A stretch of DNA of 64,000 nucleotides from Haematococcus lacustris. Its lineage: Eukaryota; Chlorophyta; Chlorophyceae; Chlamydomonadales; Haematococcaceae. Shown in pieces: positions 30,427 through 38,947 of this stretch. The DNA lies in assembly GCA_030144725.1 (NCBI GenBank), contig JASKMD010000004.1, positions 4,074,060 to 4,138,059 on the forward strand. The letters are read 5' to 3'. Below the pieces are notes generated by a model. It worked only from the letters and a program-made list of their open reading frames with translations, was not told the origin of the DNA and ran no database searches. Positions within the stretch are counted from its first letter, which is position 1; each line of letters begins with the position of its first letter. The position numbers and the translations under genes were made by a program.

Positions 30427-33400
30427 CTATGGAACCGGCAGCGGTCCATGCTCATCAATGTACTGCTGCAGGGCCTCGTCGCAGTTCACCAAATTCTTTT
30501 GAGGCTCCCAGGTGTCATGCTCCTCAGAGTAGCCCACCCATCGAACCAGAAACTCCAGAGCTTGCTTCACATTCTTGCTTGGCTTGCGCCCTTTCCCATT
30601 CCCCCGGCCTCTCACTTTCACCAGCTTGTGTTGCAACAGCTTTTCCACCTCGTAAACTGGCTCGCCGTCAAGCCACTGTACAGGCGGAGGTGCTGCCATG
30701 TTTGGCGCTTGAGTGCCGAGGTAGGGTTTCACCAGGGAGACATGGAACACGTTGTGCATGCGGGTCCATCGGTGCGGTAGCTGGATTTGCACCGCAACCA
30801 ACCCGATCATGCGTAGCACCACGAAGGGGCCGACATATCGGGGTTTTAGCTTGCGCACCCCCACCTCATCCTTTCGTTTTCTCATGTTGACAGTGCTCAG
30901 CATTACCAGCTGTTCTGGTTTGTACGTCACCTCACGACGCTTGCCGTCTACCAGAGCTTTCATGCGTTGTTGAGCCTCACGCCAACACTGTCTGGCTTTG
31001 TGCACCTCTTTCTCCACATTTTCCGCAAACGCAGAAGCCTTGGGAACCTTGCGCGGTAGATCCAACGTCGCAGGAGTCAGCGGATGCTGCCCATAGTTCA
31101 GAAAGAACGGCGTTTGGCGGATTGACTCGTGCCAGGAGTTGTTGATAGCGAACTCAACCCAAGGCAAGTGTTCTGCCCAGTCTGTGTGGGCATCGTTTAC
31201 ATAGTGTCGCAGCATCTCCTCAATGACTCTGTTTACTCGCTCTGTCTGGCCGTCAGACTCGGGATGATATGCACTGGACATGTAATGGGCCACTTTGCAC
31301 AGGGCGCATACATGTTCCCAGAAGTGGTTGTTGAAGTGAGGGCCACGGTCTGTGATCACCGAGGCTGGCATGCCATGCAGGCGCACGACCTCATGGAAGA
31401 AGTGTGTAGCCATGTCGAAGGCACTGATGCTCTCCTTGGTGGGTACGAGATGCACCATTTTGCTGAGTCTGTCTACAAATACTAGGATACTGTCAAATCC
31501 ACGTTCACCACTCTTTGGCAGTTTTACAATGAAGTCCATACTCACACTTTCCCAGCGACGACCAGGTATAGACAGGGGCTGGAGCTTTCCGGCCTTGAGA
31601 CGAGTGCTGGGCTTGTTGCGCTGGCAGGCATCGCATTGCCTGACATAGTCCTCTACATCCTTGCGCATGCCTGGCCAGGTGAAGCTGAGATCCACAGTAT
31701 GCCATGTTTTGCTCATGCCCATATGGCCGGCATATTTTGCATCGTGGCACGCCTCAAGCACCTCTCTTTTGACCAAGGGGCTCTTGGGTACAACCACCTT
31801 TCCGCCCGACATCCATAGCCCCGTCTCGCTCAACTCATAGGCCTGGGTGTATGCACGATCAGCAAAGCGATCATCGGTGCTGTACCCATTGATGATGGCC
31901 TTGACAAGTGAGCTTCCTTGCGTCGTGCTATGGGTTTTGCCTGCAGGTGTGTGTGTGGCCGAATCCAGCTGCTTCTCCCCCCCATCAGGCCACTTGTCAC
32001 ATGGGACCACGGAGGGAGGAGGTTGACCACCGCTGGCACAGCGCGCACGCTTTTGCTGGCGCTTTTGCTTGCGGGGGGCAGCTGGTTGGCTAGGTGGCAC
32101 CGGTGGGGGCTGAAAAGGAGGCTGCACTTGTAAGCCAGCCTGTCGCCTTGTCATCACCATGGCATACACACCTGACACACAGAGCTGGGCACCCATGGTG
32201 AGTAGGATGGGTTGGCCGTCATCATCGTCATCGTGATGTGTCAGACCAGGATTGCGACTCAAAGGATCTGCCACATTGCCCTTGCCTGGTTTGTACTCAA
32301 TGTGATGGTCAAAGCGTGCCAGGAATTCCATCCACCGGGCTTGTCGCCTTGAAAGATTGGTTTGAGTTTTCGGGTAGATCAGAGGGTTGTGGTCAGTCAC
32401 AATAGTCACATGCACTGCTCCATCGAGGTAGCAGCGCCATTCTTGCATTGCTCTTATGATACCTAACAATTCCTGCTCCCCTGTGGTGTACTTGACTTGA
32501 GCCGGAGTGAACTTGTGGCTCGTGTACGCAACCACTCTGCCGTTTTGCATCAGGACACCTCCCGTGCCCGCAAGTGAGGCATCAGACCACACCTCAAAAG
32601 GTTGTATCGGGTCAGGGAGAGCCAAGACAGGTGCTGAACACAGAGCTTCTTTGAGAGCGTTGAAAGCATTTACAGCAGGCTCACTGAGCTGTTTCCAATT
32701 TGTACCAGCCGCCACAGCTTCACCAGTAAGGTGTGTCAGCGGTGCAGCAATGGTGCTGTAGCCTGCAATGAAACGCCGGAAGAAGTTTGCGAGGCCAAGG
32801 AATGCCTGCAATTCCTTAAGACACGTGGGCATAGCCCAGTCCTGAATGACTTGCACTTTGGCAGGATCTACGGCAATGCCATGCCTTCCCACGATGTGAC
32901 CCAAGAACTTCAGCTCAGGTTTGTTAAACTCACACTTACTAAGCTTAGCATACAGGTTGTTATCTTTCATGACTTGCAACACCTCTCGAAGATGTTGTAC
33001 ATGCTCCGCCGGCGAACGACTCATGACCAGGATGTCGTCAAGATATTCGAGCACCGTGCCCGCCAGCAGCTGCTTCTCAAAGATACGGTTCATCACACGT
33101 TGGAATGTGGCTGGGGCATTTGTTAGCCCAAAACACAACACCTTGTACTGAAACTGCCCTCCAGGTGTGACGAAAGCAGTTTTGGGTACGTCCTCAGGAG
33201 TGATGCGTATTTGGTGATAACCACTTTGGAGGTCTAACGAGCTGAACACCGTCTTCCCTTGGACTCTGTCAAATAGGTCGTCAATTCTTGGCAGGGGGTA
33301 CCTATCCCTCACAGTCAGTTTGTTTAGCGCGCGGAAGTCAATGCACATCCTGAGAGTGCCATCACGCTTCTGCACAAACAAGACTGGGGCACCATACGGA

Positions 33401-34329
33401 CTGCTGCTAGGCTCAATGAGCTTCTTTGCCAACAGCTCCGCTACCTGCTTCCTCATCTCATCCATTTCTTTCAGACTGTAGCGCCGAGCACGTTGGTAAG
33501 GAGGTGCATGTCCAGGTTCTAAACGTATGGTGTGGCCTACCCCTCGGTCAGGCGGTAGTCCAGCTGGCATGTCCTGGAACACTGTTGGGAATTCCTCATG
33601 CACCATGCTGTCGATAATTGAGGCCGGCACAAGCCCAGGCCTCTCACACCCTTCTTGGTTGTTGACGAGAACGGATGCAAGGCTGCCGTTGTACCAGCCT
33701 TCATCATCATTTGCAGCCGATGGTTGGACCAGGGCAAGCACGCTGCAGCAACCTTTTCTCAGGGCCCTTGCAGCTTGTTTTGCGCTCAGCACTTTCACTG
33801 CTTCACCACTGTCCGCCACAGCGGCGAGAACAGCTGCGCCCGGCCTGAACTTGTGGTGCTGAGAGTGTAGCTTGTGCAACTTGTTGCCGACTTTGATGTG
33901 GCATATGTTTGAGCCAACGTCCAGCACAGCGCCATGTGACTTCTGCCAGTCAGCACCCAAGATTAGGTCAATACCCTCCAGCATCTCTGGTAAGATTTTG
34001 GCTGCCACAGGCGTAACACTCCTCTCAATTGACACAGTTGCATGGACTTGCTGGGTGATAGGCATGGATGCATTGTTTGCAGCCACCACCGAGATCCTTC
34101 GTTCCAAAAGAGTCACGCTCATATGTTTGTTCTTGTAGCCTGGTTGATTTAGCCACTTCTCTGACAAGATGGTGTACGTAGCTCCAGTGTCAATCATAGC
34201 TACACATTCTCTCCCTCCTAGTCTGGCTGTGAAGACAAACGGAAGAGGCACTTGTTTTGTTATAGAAGAACAAACAACTCCTAGGATGCGTGGGGAGTCC
34301 AGCTTACATGGTTCATTCACATACACCAT
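30427..34329 (-). CDS. pol: Pol polyprotein of element B (protease, RT, RNase H, integrase, chromodomain)
   Basis: 1300 codons in the same layout as the element A product. Aspartic protease has IDTGATYTILS near residue 47; RT carries YLDDILV near 429; RNase H has VWSDASLAGTGG near 580 and TDHNPLIY; integrase has the HHCC finger near 860-900 and the core MDFIVKLP, ITDRGPHF and SDGQTERVN; the chromodomain is at about 1225-1295 (FLVRWVGYSEEHDTWEP). It differs from A at about eight residues. Two may matter: VLEYLDD instead of VLVYLDD next to the RT active site, and LIYPKT instead of LIYLKT in RNase H. The frame is intact, but activity may be reduced. It is probably expressed by readthrough of the Gag TAG. 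Confidence 0.95.
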   Translation of the reverse strand: MVYVNEPCKLDSPRILGVVCSSITKQVPLPFVFTARLGGRECVAMIDTGATYTILSEKWLNQPGYKNKHMSVTLLERRISVVAANNASMPITQQVHATVSIERSVTPVAAKILPEMLEGIDLILGADWQKSHGAVLDVGSNICHIKVGNKLHKLHSQHHKFRPGAAVLAAVADSGEAVKVLSAKQAARALRKGCCSVLALVQPSAANDDEGWYNGSLASVLVNNQEGCERPGLVPASIIDSMVHEEFPTVFQDMPAGLPPDRGVGHTIRLEPGHAPPYQRARRYSLKEMDEMRKQVAELLAKKLIEPSSSPYGAPVLFVQKRDGTLRMCIDFRALNKLTVRDRYPLPRIDDLFDRVQGKTVFSSLDLQSGYHQIRITPEDVPKTAFVTPGGQFQYKVLCFGLTNAPATFQRVMNRIFEKQLLAGTVLEYLDDILVMSRSPAEHVQHLREVLQVMKDNNLYAKLSKCEFNKPELKFLGHIVGRHGIAVDPAKVQVIQDWAMPTCLKELQAFLGLANFFRRFIAGYSTIAAPLTHLTGEAVAAGTNWKQLSEPAVNAFNALKEALCSAPVLALPDPIQPFEVWSDASLAGTGGVLMQNGRVVAYTSHKFTPAQVKYTTGEQELLGIIRAMQEWRCYLDGAVHVTIVTDHNPLIYPKTQTNLSRRQARWMEFLARFDHHIEYKPGKGNVADPLSRNPGLTHHDDDDDGQPILLTMGAQLCVSGVYAMVMTRRQAGLQVQPPFQPPPVPPSQPAAPRKQKRQQKRARCASGGQPPPSVVPCDKWPDGGEKQLDSATHTPAGKTHSTTQGSSLVKAIINGYSTDDRFADRAYTQAYELSETGLWMSGGKVVVPKSPLVKREVLEACHDAKYAGHMGMSKTWHTVDLSFTWPGMRKDVEDYVRQCDACQRNKPSTRLKAGKLQPLSIPGRRWESVSMDFIVKLPKSGERGFDSILVFVDRLSKMVHLVPTKESISAFDMATHFFHEVVRLHGMPASVITDRGPHFNNHFWEHVCALCKVAHYMSSAYHPESDGQTERVNRVIEEMLRHYVNDAHTDWAEHLPWVEFAINNSWHESIRQTPFFLNYGQHPLTPATLDLPRKVPKASAFAENVEKEVHKARQCWREAQQRMKALVDGKRREVTYKPEQLVMLSTVNMRKRKDEVGVRKLKPRYVGPFVVLRMIGLVAVQIQLPHRWTRMHNVFHVSLVKPYLGTQAPNMAAPPPVQWLDGEPVYEVEKLLQHKLVKVRGRGNGKGRKPSKNVKQALEFLVRWVGYSEEHDTWEPQKNLVNCDEALQQYIDEHGPLPVP

Positions 34330-34389
34330 GTTAGCAACACGCTGGTCCCCGCCTGGTAGGTTGCATCCTACACCAGTCCAGGCAGATTC

Positions 34390-36288
34390 CTATTCCCATG
34401 CGCACTGGCATGGATGGGGTGCACAATGCTCACAGGCAAGTGGCTCATTAGGCTGGTGAAACATTGCCGGAGCAGCAAATGCTGGCTGCTGAGTGCCACC
34501 CAGCCGACCGCCTCCTTGGCCACCGTGGCCTCCTTGCCAACTGCCTTGGCCGCCACCCTGCTGGCCACCCTGGCCTCCTTGCCATCCCCCCTGACTGCCA
34601 CCACTCCCAGGGCCTCCCTGGCTGCCACCACTTCCTGGGCCTCCTTGGCTGCCACGGCCCTGGCCTCCCCGTGCGCCTCCACGGCCATAGCCACCCCTGC
34701 CTTGCCTGTCACGCCCATACGGGGTGCGCTCACCATGGCTGGACTGGTCATAACCCCGGTCCCACTGGTCATCACCCCGACGGCCTCGCAGCGGGCCGCC
34801 ACGGCCTCCACCGCCATGAGGAACAAAGCCCTGTGGCACTGGCTGCCACTGCCCACCACCACGCTTGAACTGGTGGCCCTCATCAGAGGTCATGAGCCCC
34901 TGCACACCACGCCCACGACCACGGGCAGGGAAACTAGAGTGACCTCTATCCACACCCTTGCGTTGGTCCTGGTGTGACAGAATGGCTACTGGTGCTCCTG
35001 ACCTGCTGCCACCAGGCATGGTTGCCTCTTTGCCTATAGCATACGTGATGCACTCATTCAAGTCAGTCCATAGGAGTCCGGCAGAAGTGCGGGCACACTG
35101 TGCGGCTATGGTAGCCTTCAAGCCCTTCACAAACAAGTCACATAGCACCGCTGCGGGCAGAGCATCTGCACGCATGACCTCCAGCCTGAAATCTACGGCA
35201 TACTCAAGCACGGTCTGATCTGTGCGTTGCTTGACACTACCATGCACTAAACGCGTCATGGCAATGTGTTTTGCATCATGCATGTTGTAACCGATGAGCT
35301 CCTTGAGGCTAGCTACCACCTCTTGCTCTGTGAGCTGCTTGCCTAGGCTCATAGCTTGGCTTACTTGGAGGTTCAGCACACGTCGTAGCTCATCAGAGAC
35401 CATCAAGATGATCGTTGCCGCAGGGGCCTGATTGGAAGCACGAGCAAATTGCTGGCAGTCAGTCAAGAAGAGGTCTAAGTCCCTACCATCAAACAAGCAC
35501 TTCAAGCCCCACTTCTTGATTGCTGGCAGGGTCACTTTGACATTGCTCGGTGGCCCATGGGTCGGCAACACTGCAGATGCTATTCGAGACGTACTCACTG
35601 GGTCGGGAAACGACCTCGCTAGGGTCACCAAATGCGCTGCTGCGTTGGTGAACGCGGCCATGGTCGTCATCCGGTCCTGGCCCGGAGCTGCTGCCACCGC
35701 TGCTGCTGCTGCTGCTGCAATGCGCTCAGCCAACTCGCCCACATTTGCCTCACTGGCTGGCTGGCCTGCACTGTTCGGCCCTACATTTTGCTGCGATTGA
35801 GCCACGCCTGGTGCCCCAACATTCGGGACAGCCAGTGCTAATTGCGACACCAATCGTTGAGAAGCAGGCACATGGGCCGTTGGCAGTGCCACAGAAACAG
35901 GGCTCATGGCCGCTGGGATCCCAGAACCAAACGAAAACCCAGCACCTAGCCCTAGCTCGCTTGCAGCGGCATTGTTGGAAACAGCCTCGGCTACTGGCCT
36001 ATTGGGAGCAGTCAGAAATGTCGTTCTCAACTGTGCGAATTGCTGCTGCAATTGCTGAGGATTATTCTGCTGGCTTGCAGCCGATTGATCGGTCTGGGTA
36101 CGCATAGCAGTCTGTTCTGGATCTGGAAGCAAACGGGCACCCAGCAGGAAACAGAGCATGTTGCGAAACTCTTGCTTTGTATTGCAGATCAAAAGCTGGC
36201 TTTGTTGCTCACGAGTCAAACAGTCTAAGGCTGCGCTAATCTGTTGTGCCTCACTAGGTGAAAACAACAGGTGATCCATGCTAGGCAA
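34390..36288 (-). CDS. gag: Gag-like protein of element B
   Basis: 632 codons. The order is: N-terminal region with LSPSEAQQISAALDCLTREQ, a Gln-rich segment, an Ala-rich helix (AAAAAAAVAAAPGQD), a capsid-like retrotransposon Gag domain at about residues 255-420 (KKWGLKCLFDGRDLDLFLTD, LKELIGYN, DFRLEVMRADALP), then an Arg/Gly-rich tail of about 130 residues with RGG and GGQGG repeats. It ends CEHCAPHPCQC, with no CCHC knuckle. Four or so residues differ from element A Gag. It ends in TAG, followed by 60 open in-frame nucleotides up to the Pol start. Confidence 0.9.
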   Translation of the reverse strand: MPSMDHLLFSPSEAQQISAALDCLTREQQSQLLICNTKQEFRNMLCFLLGARLLPDPEQTAMRTQTDQSAASQQNNPQQLQQQFAQLRTTFLTAPNRPVAEAVSNNAAASELGLGAGFSFGSGIPAAMSPVSVALPTAHVPASQRLVSQLALAVPNVGAPGVAQSQQNVGPNSAGQPASEANVGELAERIAAAAAAAVAAAPGQDRMTTMAAFTNAAAHLVTLARSFPDPVSTSRIASAVLPTHGPPSNVKVTLPAIKKWGLKCLFDGRDLDLFLTDCQQFARASNQAPAATIILMVSDELRRVLNLQVSQAMSLGKQLTEQEVVASLKELIGYNMHDAKHIAMTRLVHGSVKQRTDQTVLEYAVDFRLEVMRADALPAAVLCDLFVKGLKATIAAQCARTSAGLLWTDLNECITYAIGKEATMPGGSRSGAPVAILSHQDQRKGVDRGHSSFPARGRGRGVQGLMTSDEGHQFKRGGGQWQPVPQGFVPHGGGGRGGPLRGRRGDDQWDRGYDQSSHGERTPYGRDRQGRGGYGRGGARGGQGRGSQGGPGSGGSQGGPGSGGSQGGWQGGQGGQQGGGQGSWQGGHGGQGGGRLGGTQQPAFAAPAMFHQPNEPLACEHCAPHPCQCAWE

Positions 36289-36551
36289 CAGCGGTGTACT
36301 AATCTGGCAGCGCTAGATCACATACCCATTTTGAAAGTCGACTCGTACCACCCTCGGAGCTGCTCGCGATACTGCTGCAAGACAAACTCTTGGTCTTCGT
36401 TCCACGGAAATTCAACTTTTCCCCGGCAGGTCTCCTGCCAACCTTTCCAAGCAGATAGTGAGAACAAGCGCGGTTGCTCTCTACAAGCGGTCTCGACTAC
36501 AACTCCCTCGAACAGACGCGCTTCTGCGCACTCAGCGTGGTCGAAACCCAA

Positions 36552-36742
36552 TGTAACGTGCCTTTGCACGGCCAGCGTAATCCTCTTAGTGCGGCTAAAG
36601 AGCTTTGGGCGATGTCTAAGCTCCCGGGAGTCGAACCCGGCCTTGACACCGGTCACCGCACTTTGAGAGTTACACTGGCGCATGGGGGCATTATATGGTT
36701 GTCCTTAAATGGCATATCAGCCAGGCGCATTGCCACGTAACA
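36552..36742 (-). repeat. 5' LTR of element B
   Basis: 191 bp, appears identical to the 3' LTR and to the element A LTRs. It carries TATAAT, TGTAA and the tRNA T-arm-like hairpin described for 38494-38684. Confidence 0.95.
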
Positions 36743-36841
36743 TGAAGGGTGGAGGAGGAGGATGTTAAGGTATGGGTTCCCGCCACAATGGTGGATTCCG
36801 CCACAATGGAGGTGTCCGCCACTGCCATTGCCACTACTTAC

Positions 36842-36985
36842 CAGCTTGGCACGTATCGCTTTATGGTGTGCCAGTGCAGCGCGACGTCGGGGTCTAGGAT
36901 GGCCCATCGCAAATTTCGGCTTGAGATTCGCGCAGAGTGCGAGAAATGCAACGATGAGGGCGCCCAAGGGCAGCACAGGGTCCAC
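36842..36985 (-). pseudogene. Candidate upstream transposase exon
   Basis: The frame VDPVLPLGALIVAFLALC then RPRRRAALAHHKAIRAKL ends at a consensus donor GTAAGT (36841-36836), phase 0, compatible with the acceptor at 30022. The same frame stays open in the two diverged deletion derivatives (near 175-310 and 2490-2760), which supports a coding role; one of these has a mutated donor (GAAAGT). The true start codon was not found; a one-base difference upstream breaks the frame relative to 2489-2760. Confidence 0.4.
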
Positions 36986-37489
36986 CCCGTCGGGGATGCA
37001 CCCAAGGACGCCGCCAATCGCTCACTGTAATGAGATTGCCCCATGCCACATTCACCCTCTGCCACATTTTGTTATTGTATGTACCAAACTAGGTGATGGA
37101 GCATGCCTGGGGGTACATCCCGGAATGTAGACTCGCCTAGCTGTCCGACAAAGGTGTAAGCACGCGGATAGGACCACTGACCGAAAAGTTCAAGGACTTG
37201 AACGAAGCCCCGAAATGATGGGGTCTAGGCTTCAGCAGAGTGCACGGTAGCAAAACAAAGTCCACGCACGGTGCTGCTGACACCTCAGTGAGATGCTCTG
37301 CATGCTTGGAGGCAGGGTCAGGCAGGTCTCGCGCCAGGTGTCAGGAAGGGCCCGGGCCATGAGGGGTCCCGACCCAAACCAGGGAATCTTGCGCTTCGAC
37401 CTGCCACCCACGCACGGTCGCACCCTGTTGAGCCCCAGGCTGCAGCGAGCGAGCATGTTCACAGTCCGCGAGGATGGCGGGCGGTGTAC

Positions 37490-37624
37490 TGGGACAAGGC
37501 TTCAGTGCAAAACGCGAGTTTCAGCGCGCGTGACTTACCGCGATAGCCTCAGCTACCCTTCACTAGCGCGTGGTGTGAGCGTCGCGCCTGTCACGGATTG
37601 GCATGGCCAATGGCCGGGGTGACC
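37490..37624 (-). repeat. Right terminal inverted repeat
   Basis: Inverse of 27517-27650; ends CCAATGGCCGGGGTGACC before the TATG duplication. Confidence 0.8.
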
Positions 37625-38117
37625 TATGGTGATTTTCCCTTGTAGTTGTGAAGTTTGCCCGTCACTTGAGATAGGACCATTCTGACGCCATGCACTGGGA
37701 CCACACGATGAGTGCAGAGATCTCCCGTTACACAGGGGCATGATAAGTAGTAGATAACGACAAAACCGCCAGTGCTAAAGGGTTTAAACACGCGAGGCCG
37801 AGCACCGGCGCTAAACAGCTGGAGACCGAAGCCAGCGGCCGCGGAGCGTAGCTCTCACATCTGGTGTGACATGTGTGATGCTGACCGCCGCGCATCTATT
37901 CCCTGCTGTCTTTGTTCGATGTCCGAGCATATCTCGCCTGCATCTGACTTCGATGACGAAGACTGTGATCGCGACGGATGAGGGAGGGGCCGCGTACTAA
38001 ACGTTTTAATGATAGGGCTGCTAACGTTTTTAAACGCGTGAAAACGCCACTACACTACTGTATTAGCAGGTAATTGAGTTTTACTCGATTGTAATCGTTA
38101 ATAGACCTCGTTTTAAG
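37625..38117. other. Relative of the 450-bp foldback element, truncated, plus AT-rich DNA
   Basis: From 37744 the sequence AAGTAGTAGATAACGACAAAACC and then GCGAGGCCGAGCACCGGCGC and GAGACCGAAGCCAGCGGCCG follow the left arm of the 450-bp element, but the palindrome is broken at about 37853. Nothing else is recognised except AT-rich DNA before the next element. Confidence 0.5.
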
Positions 38118-38493
38118 TAGTAGATAGTGGAAGCGCCGGTAGTTTTAGGCGCCCTAAAAACGTGAGGCCGAGGCGCTGGAGCGTAACAGCTCGAGACCGA
38201 AGCCAGCAGCCGCGGAGCGTAGCGGAGCGGCTGGTGGCTGAGGTCGAGAGCTGTTACGCGACAGCGCCGAGGCCGAGTGTTTTTGGGGGCCTAAAACGCC
38301 CCGGGCGCTTCCACTATCTAGTTTAGTTCCGTTTTTGGTGCGTTGTGACTACATTCCGTGCGGCGAAGCCGCACTTCTGGAGCAACACTTTGTTTTGGAG
38401 CGAAGGGCGGGGCGTGGTAGCACCATACGCGACTTGCAACGGTAGCCAGTTTGAACCAGCTATGCACTTTTCTAAGATGGTCCGCGTCCCGCG
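38118..38493. mobile_element. 450-bp foldback element, copy 3, left part (split by gypsy A)
   Basis: It matches 10769-11144 with few changes, including the long palindrome around GCAGCCGCGGAGCGTAGCGG. At 38493 it is interrupted by gypsy A; the remaining bases continue at 45195-45273. The outer flanks TTAAG-like (TTTTAAG left, CTAAG right) are imperfect, so its own duplication is partly eroded or only 4 bp. Confidence 0.8.
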
Positions 38494-38684
38494 TGTTACG
38501 TGGCAATGCGCCTGGCTGATATGCCATTTAAGGACAACCATATAATGCCCCCATGCGCCAGTGTAACTCTCAAAGTGCGGTGACCGGTGTCAAGGCCGGG
38601 TTCGACTCCCGGGAGCTTAGACATCGCCCAAAGCTCTTTAGCCGCACTAAGAGGATTACGCTGGCCGTGCAAAGGCACGTTACA
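38494..38684 (+). repeat. 5' LTR of element A
   Basis: 191 bp with TGTTACGTGG start and GCACGTTACA end. It holds TATAAT at 38541-38546, the algal poly(A) word TGTAA at 38562-38566, and a hairpin CCGGG-TTCGACT-CCCGG at 38596-38612 that copies a tRNA T-arm. TTGGGTTTCGACC follows the LTR as a possible primer-binding site; no matching tRNA end is obvious. Confidence 0.95.
38541..38566 (+). promoter_or_regulatory. LTR TATA box and TGTAA signal
   Basis: TATAAT at 38541 would place initiation near 38570. TGTAA at 38562-38566, the usual polyadenylation signal in chlorophycean algae, would direct cleavage about 10-20 nt downstream, leaving a very short R region. Inference from spacing only. Confidence 0.45.
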
Positions 38685-38947
38685 TTGGGTTTCGACCACG
38701 CTGAGTGCGCAGAAGCGCGTCTGTTCGAGGGAGTTGTAGTCGAGACCGCTTGTAGAGAGCAACCGCGCTTGTTCTCACTATCTGCTTGGAAAGGTTGGCA
38801 GGAGACCTGCCGGGGAAAAGTTGAATTTCCGTGGAACGAAGACCAAGAGTTTGTCTTGCAGCAGTATCGCGAGCAGCTCCGAGGGTGGTACGAGTCGACT
38901 TTCAAAATGGGTATGTGATCTAGCGCTGCCAGATTAGTACACCGCTG

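Larger units (their letters stand above)
30035..36742 (-). mobile_element. Ty3/gypsy chromovirus, element B (6708 bp)
   Basis: Complete retrotransposon on the minus strand. The 191-bp LTRs at 30035-30225 and 36552-36742 appear identical. The flanking 5-bp duplication is TGAAG (30030-30034 and 36743-36747). It encodes Gag and Pol in one frame separated by TAG. It inserted into an intron of the transposase gene of the surrounding DNA transposon, between the pyrimidine tract and the acceptor. LTR identity implies a very recent insertion. Confidence 0.95.
27517..37624 (-). mobile_element. GGTCACC-ended transposon with transposase gene, split by gypsy B
   Basis: The left end GGTCACCCCGGCCATTGGCC at 27517 and the inverse right end at 37605-37624 are flanked by TATG (27513-27516 and 37625-37628). 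Taking out gypsy B (30035-36742) and one TGAAG leaves about 3.4 kb. The outer 380 bp and 860 bp match the 1232-bp elements near 1 and 1975 kb-scale copies at 1-764 and 1975-3206, so those are deletion derivatives. The middle holds the exons of a DDE-type transposase on the minus strand. A 4-bp duplication and the transposase motifs suggest the Sola superfamily; this needs a profile search. The gene has frameshifts, so this copy is probably dead. Confidence 0.7.

Noticed and set aside
31129..36107. Long plus-strand frames inside gypsy B
   Set aside because: Antisense shadows of pol and gag; the same shadows appear on the minus strand of gypsy A.
38596..38612. Complete tRNA gene in the gypsy LTR
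   Set aside because: Only the T-arm is convincing; no matching acceptor strand was found upstream. Kept as a finding about a T-arm mimic only.
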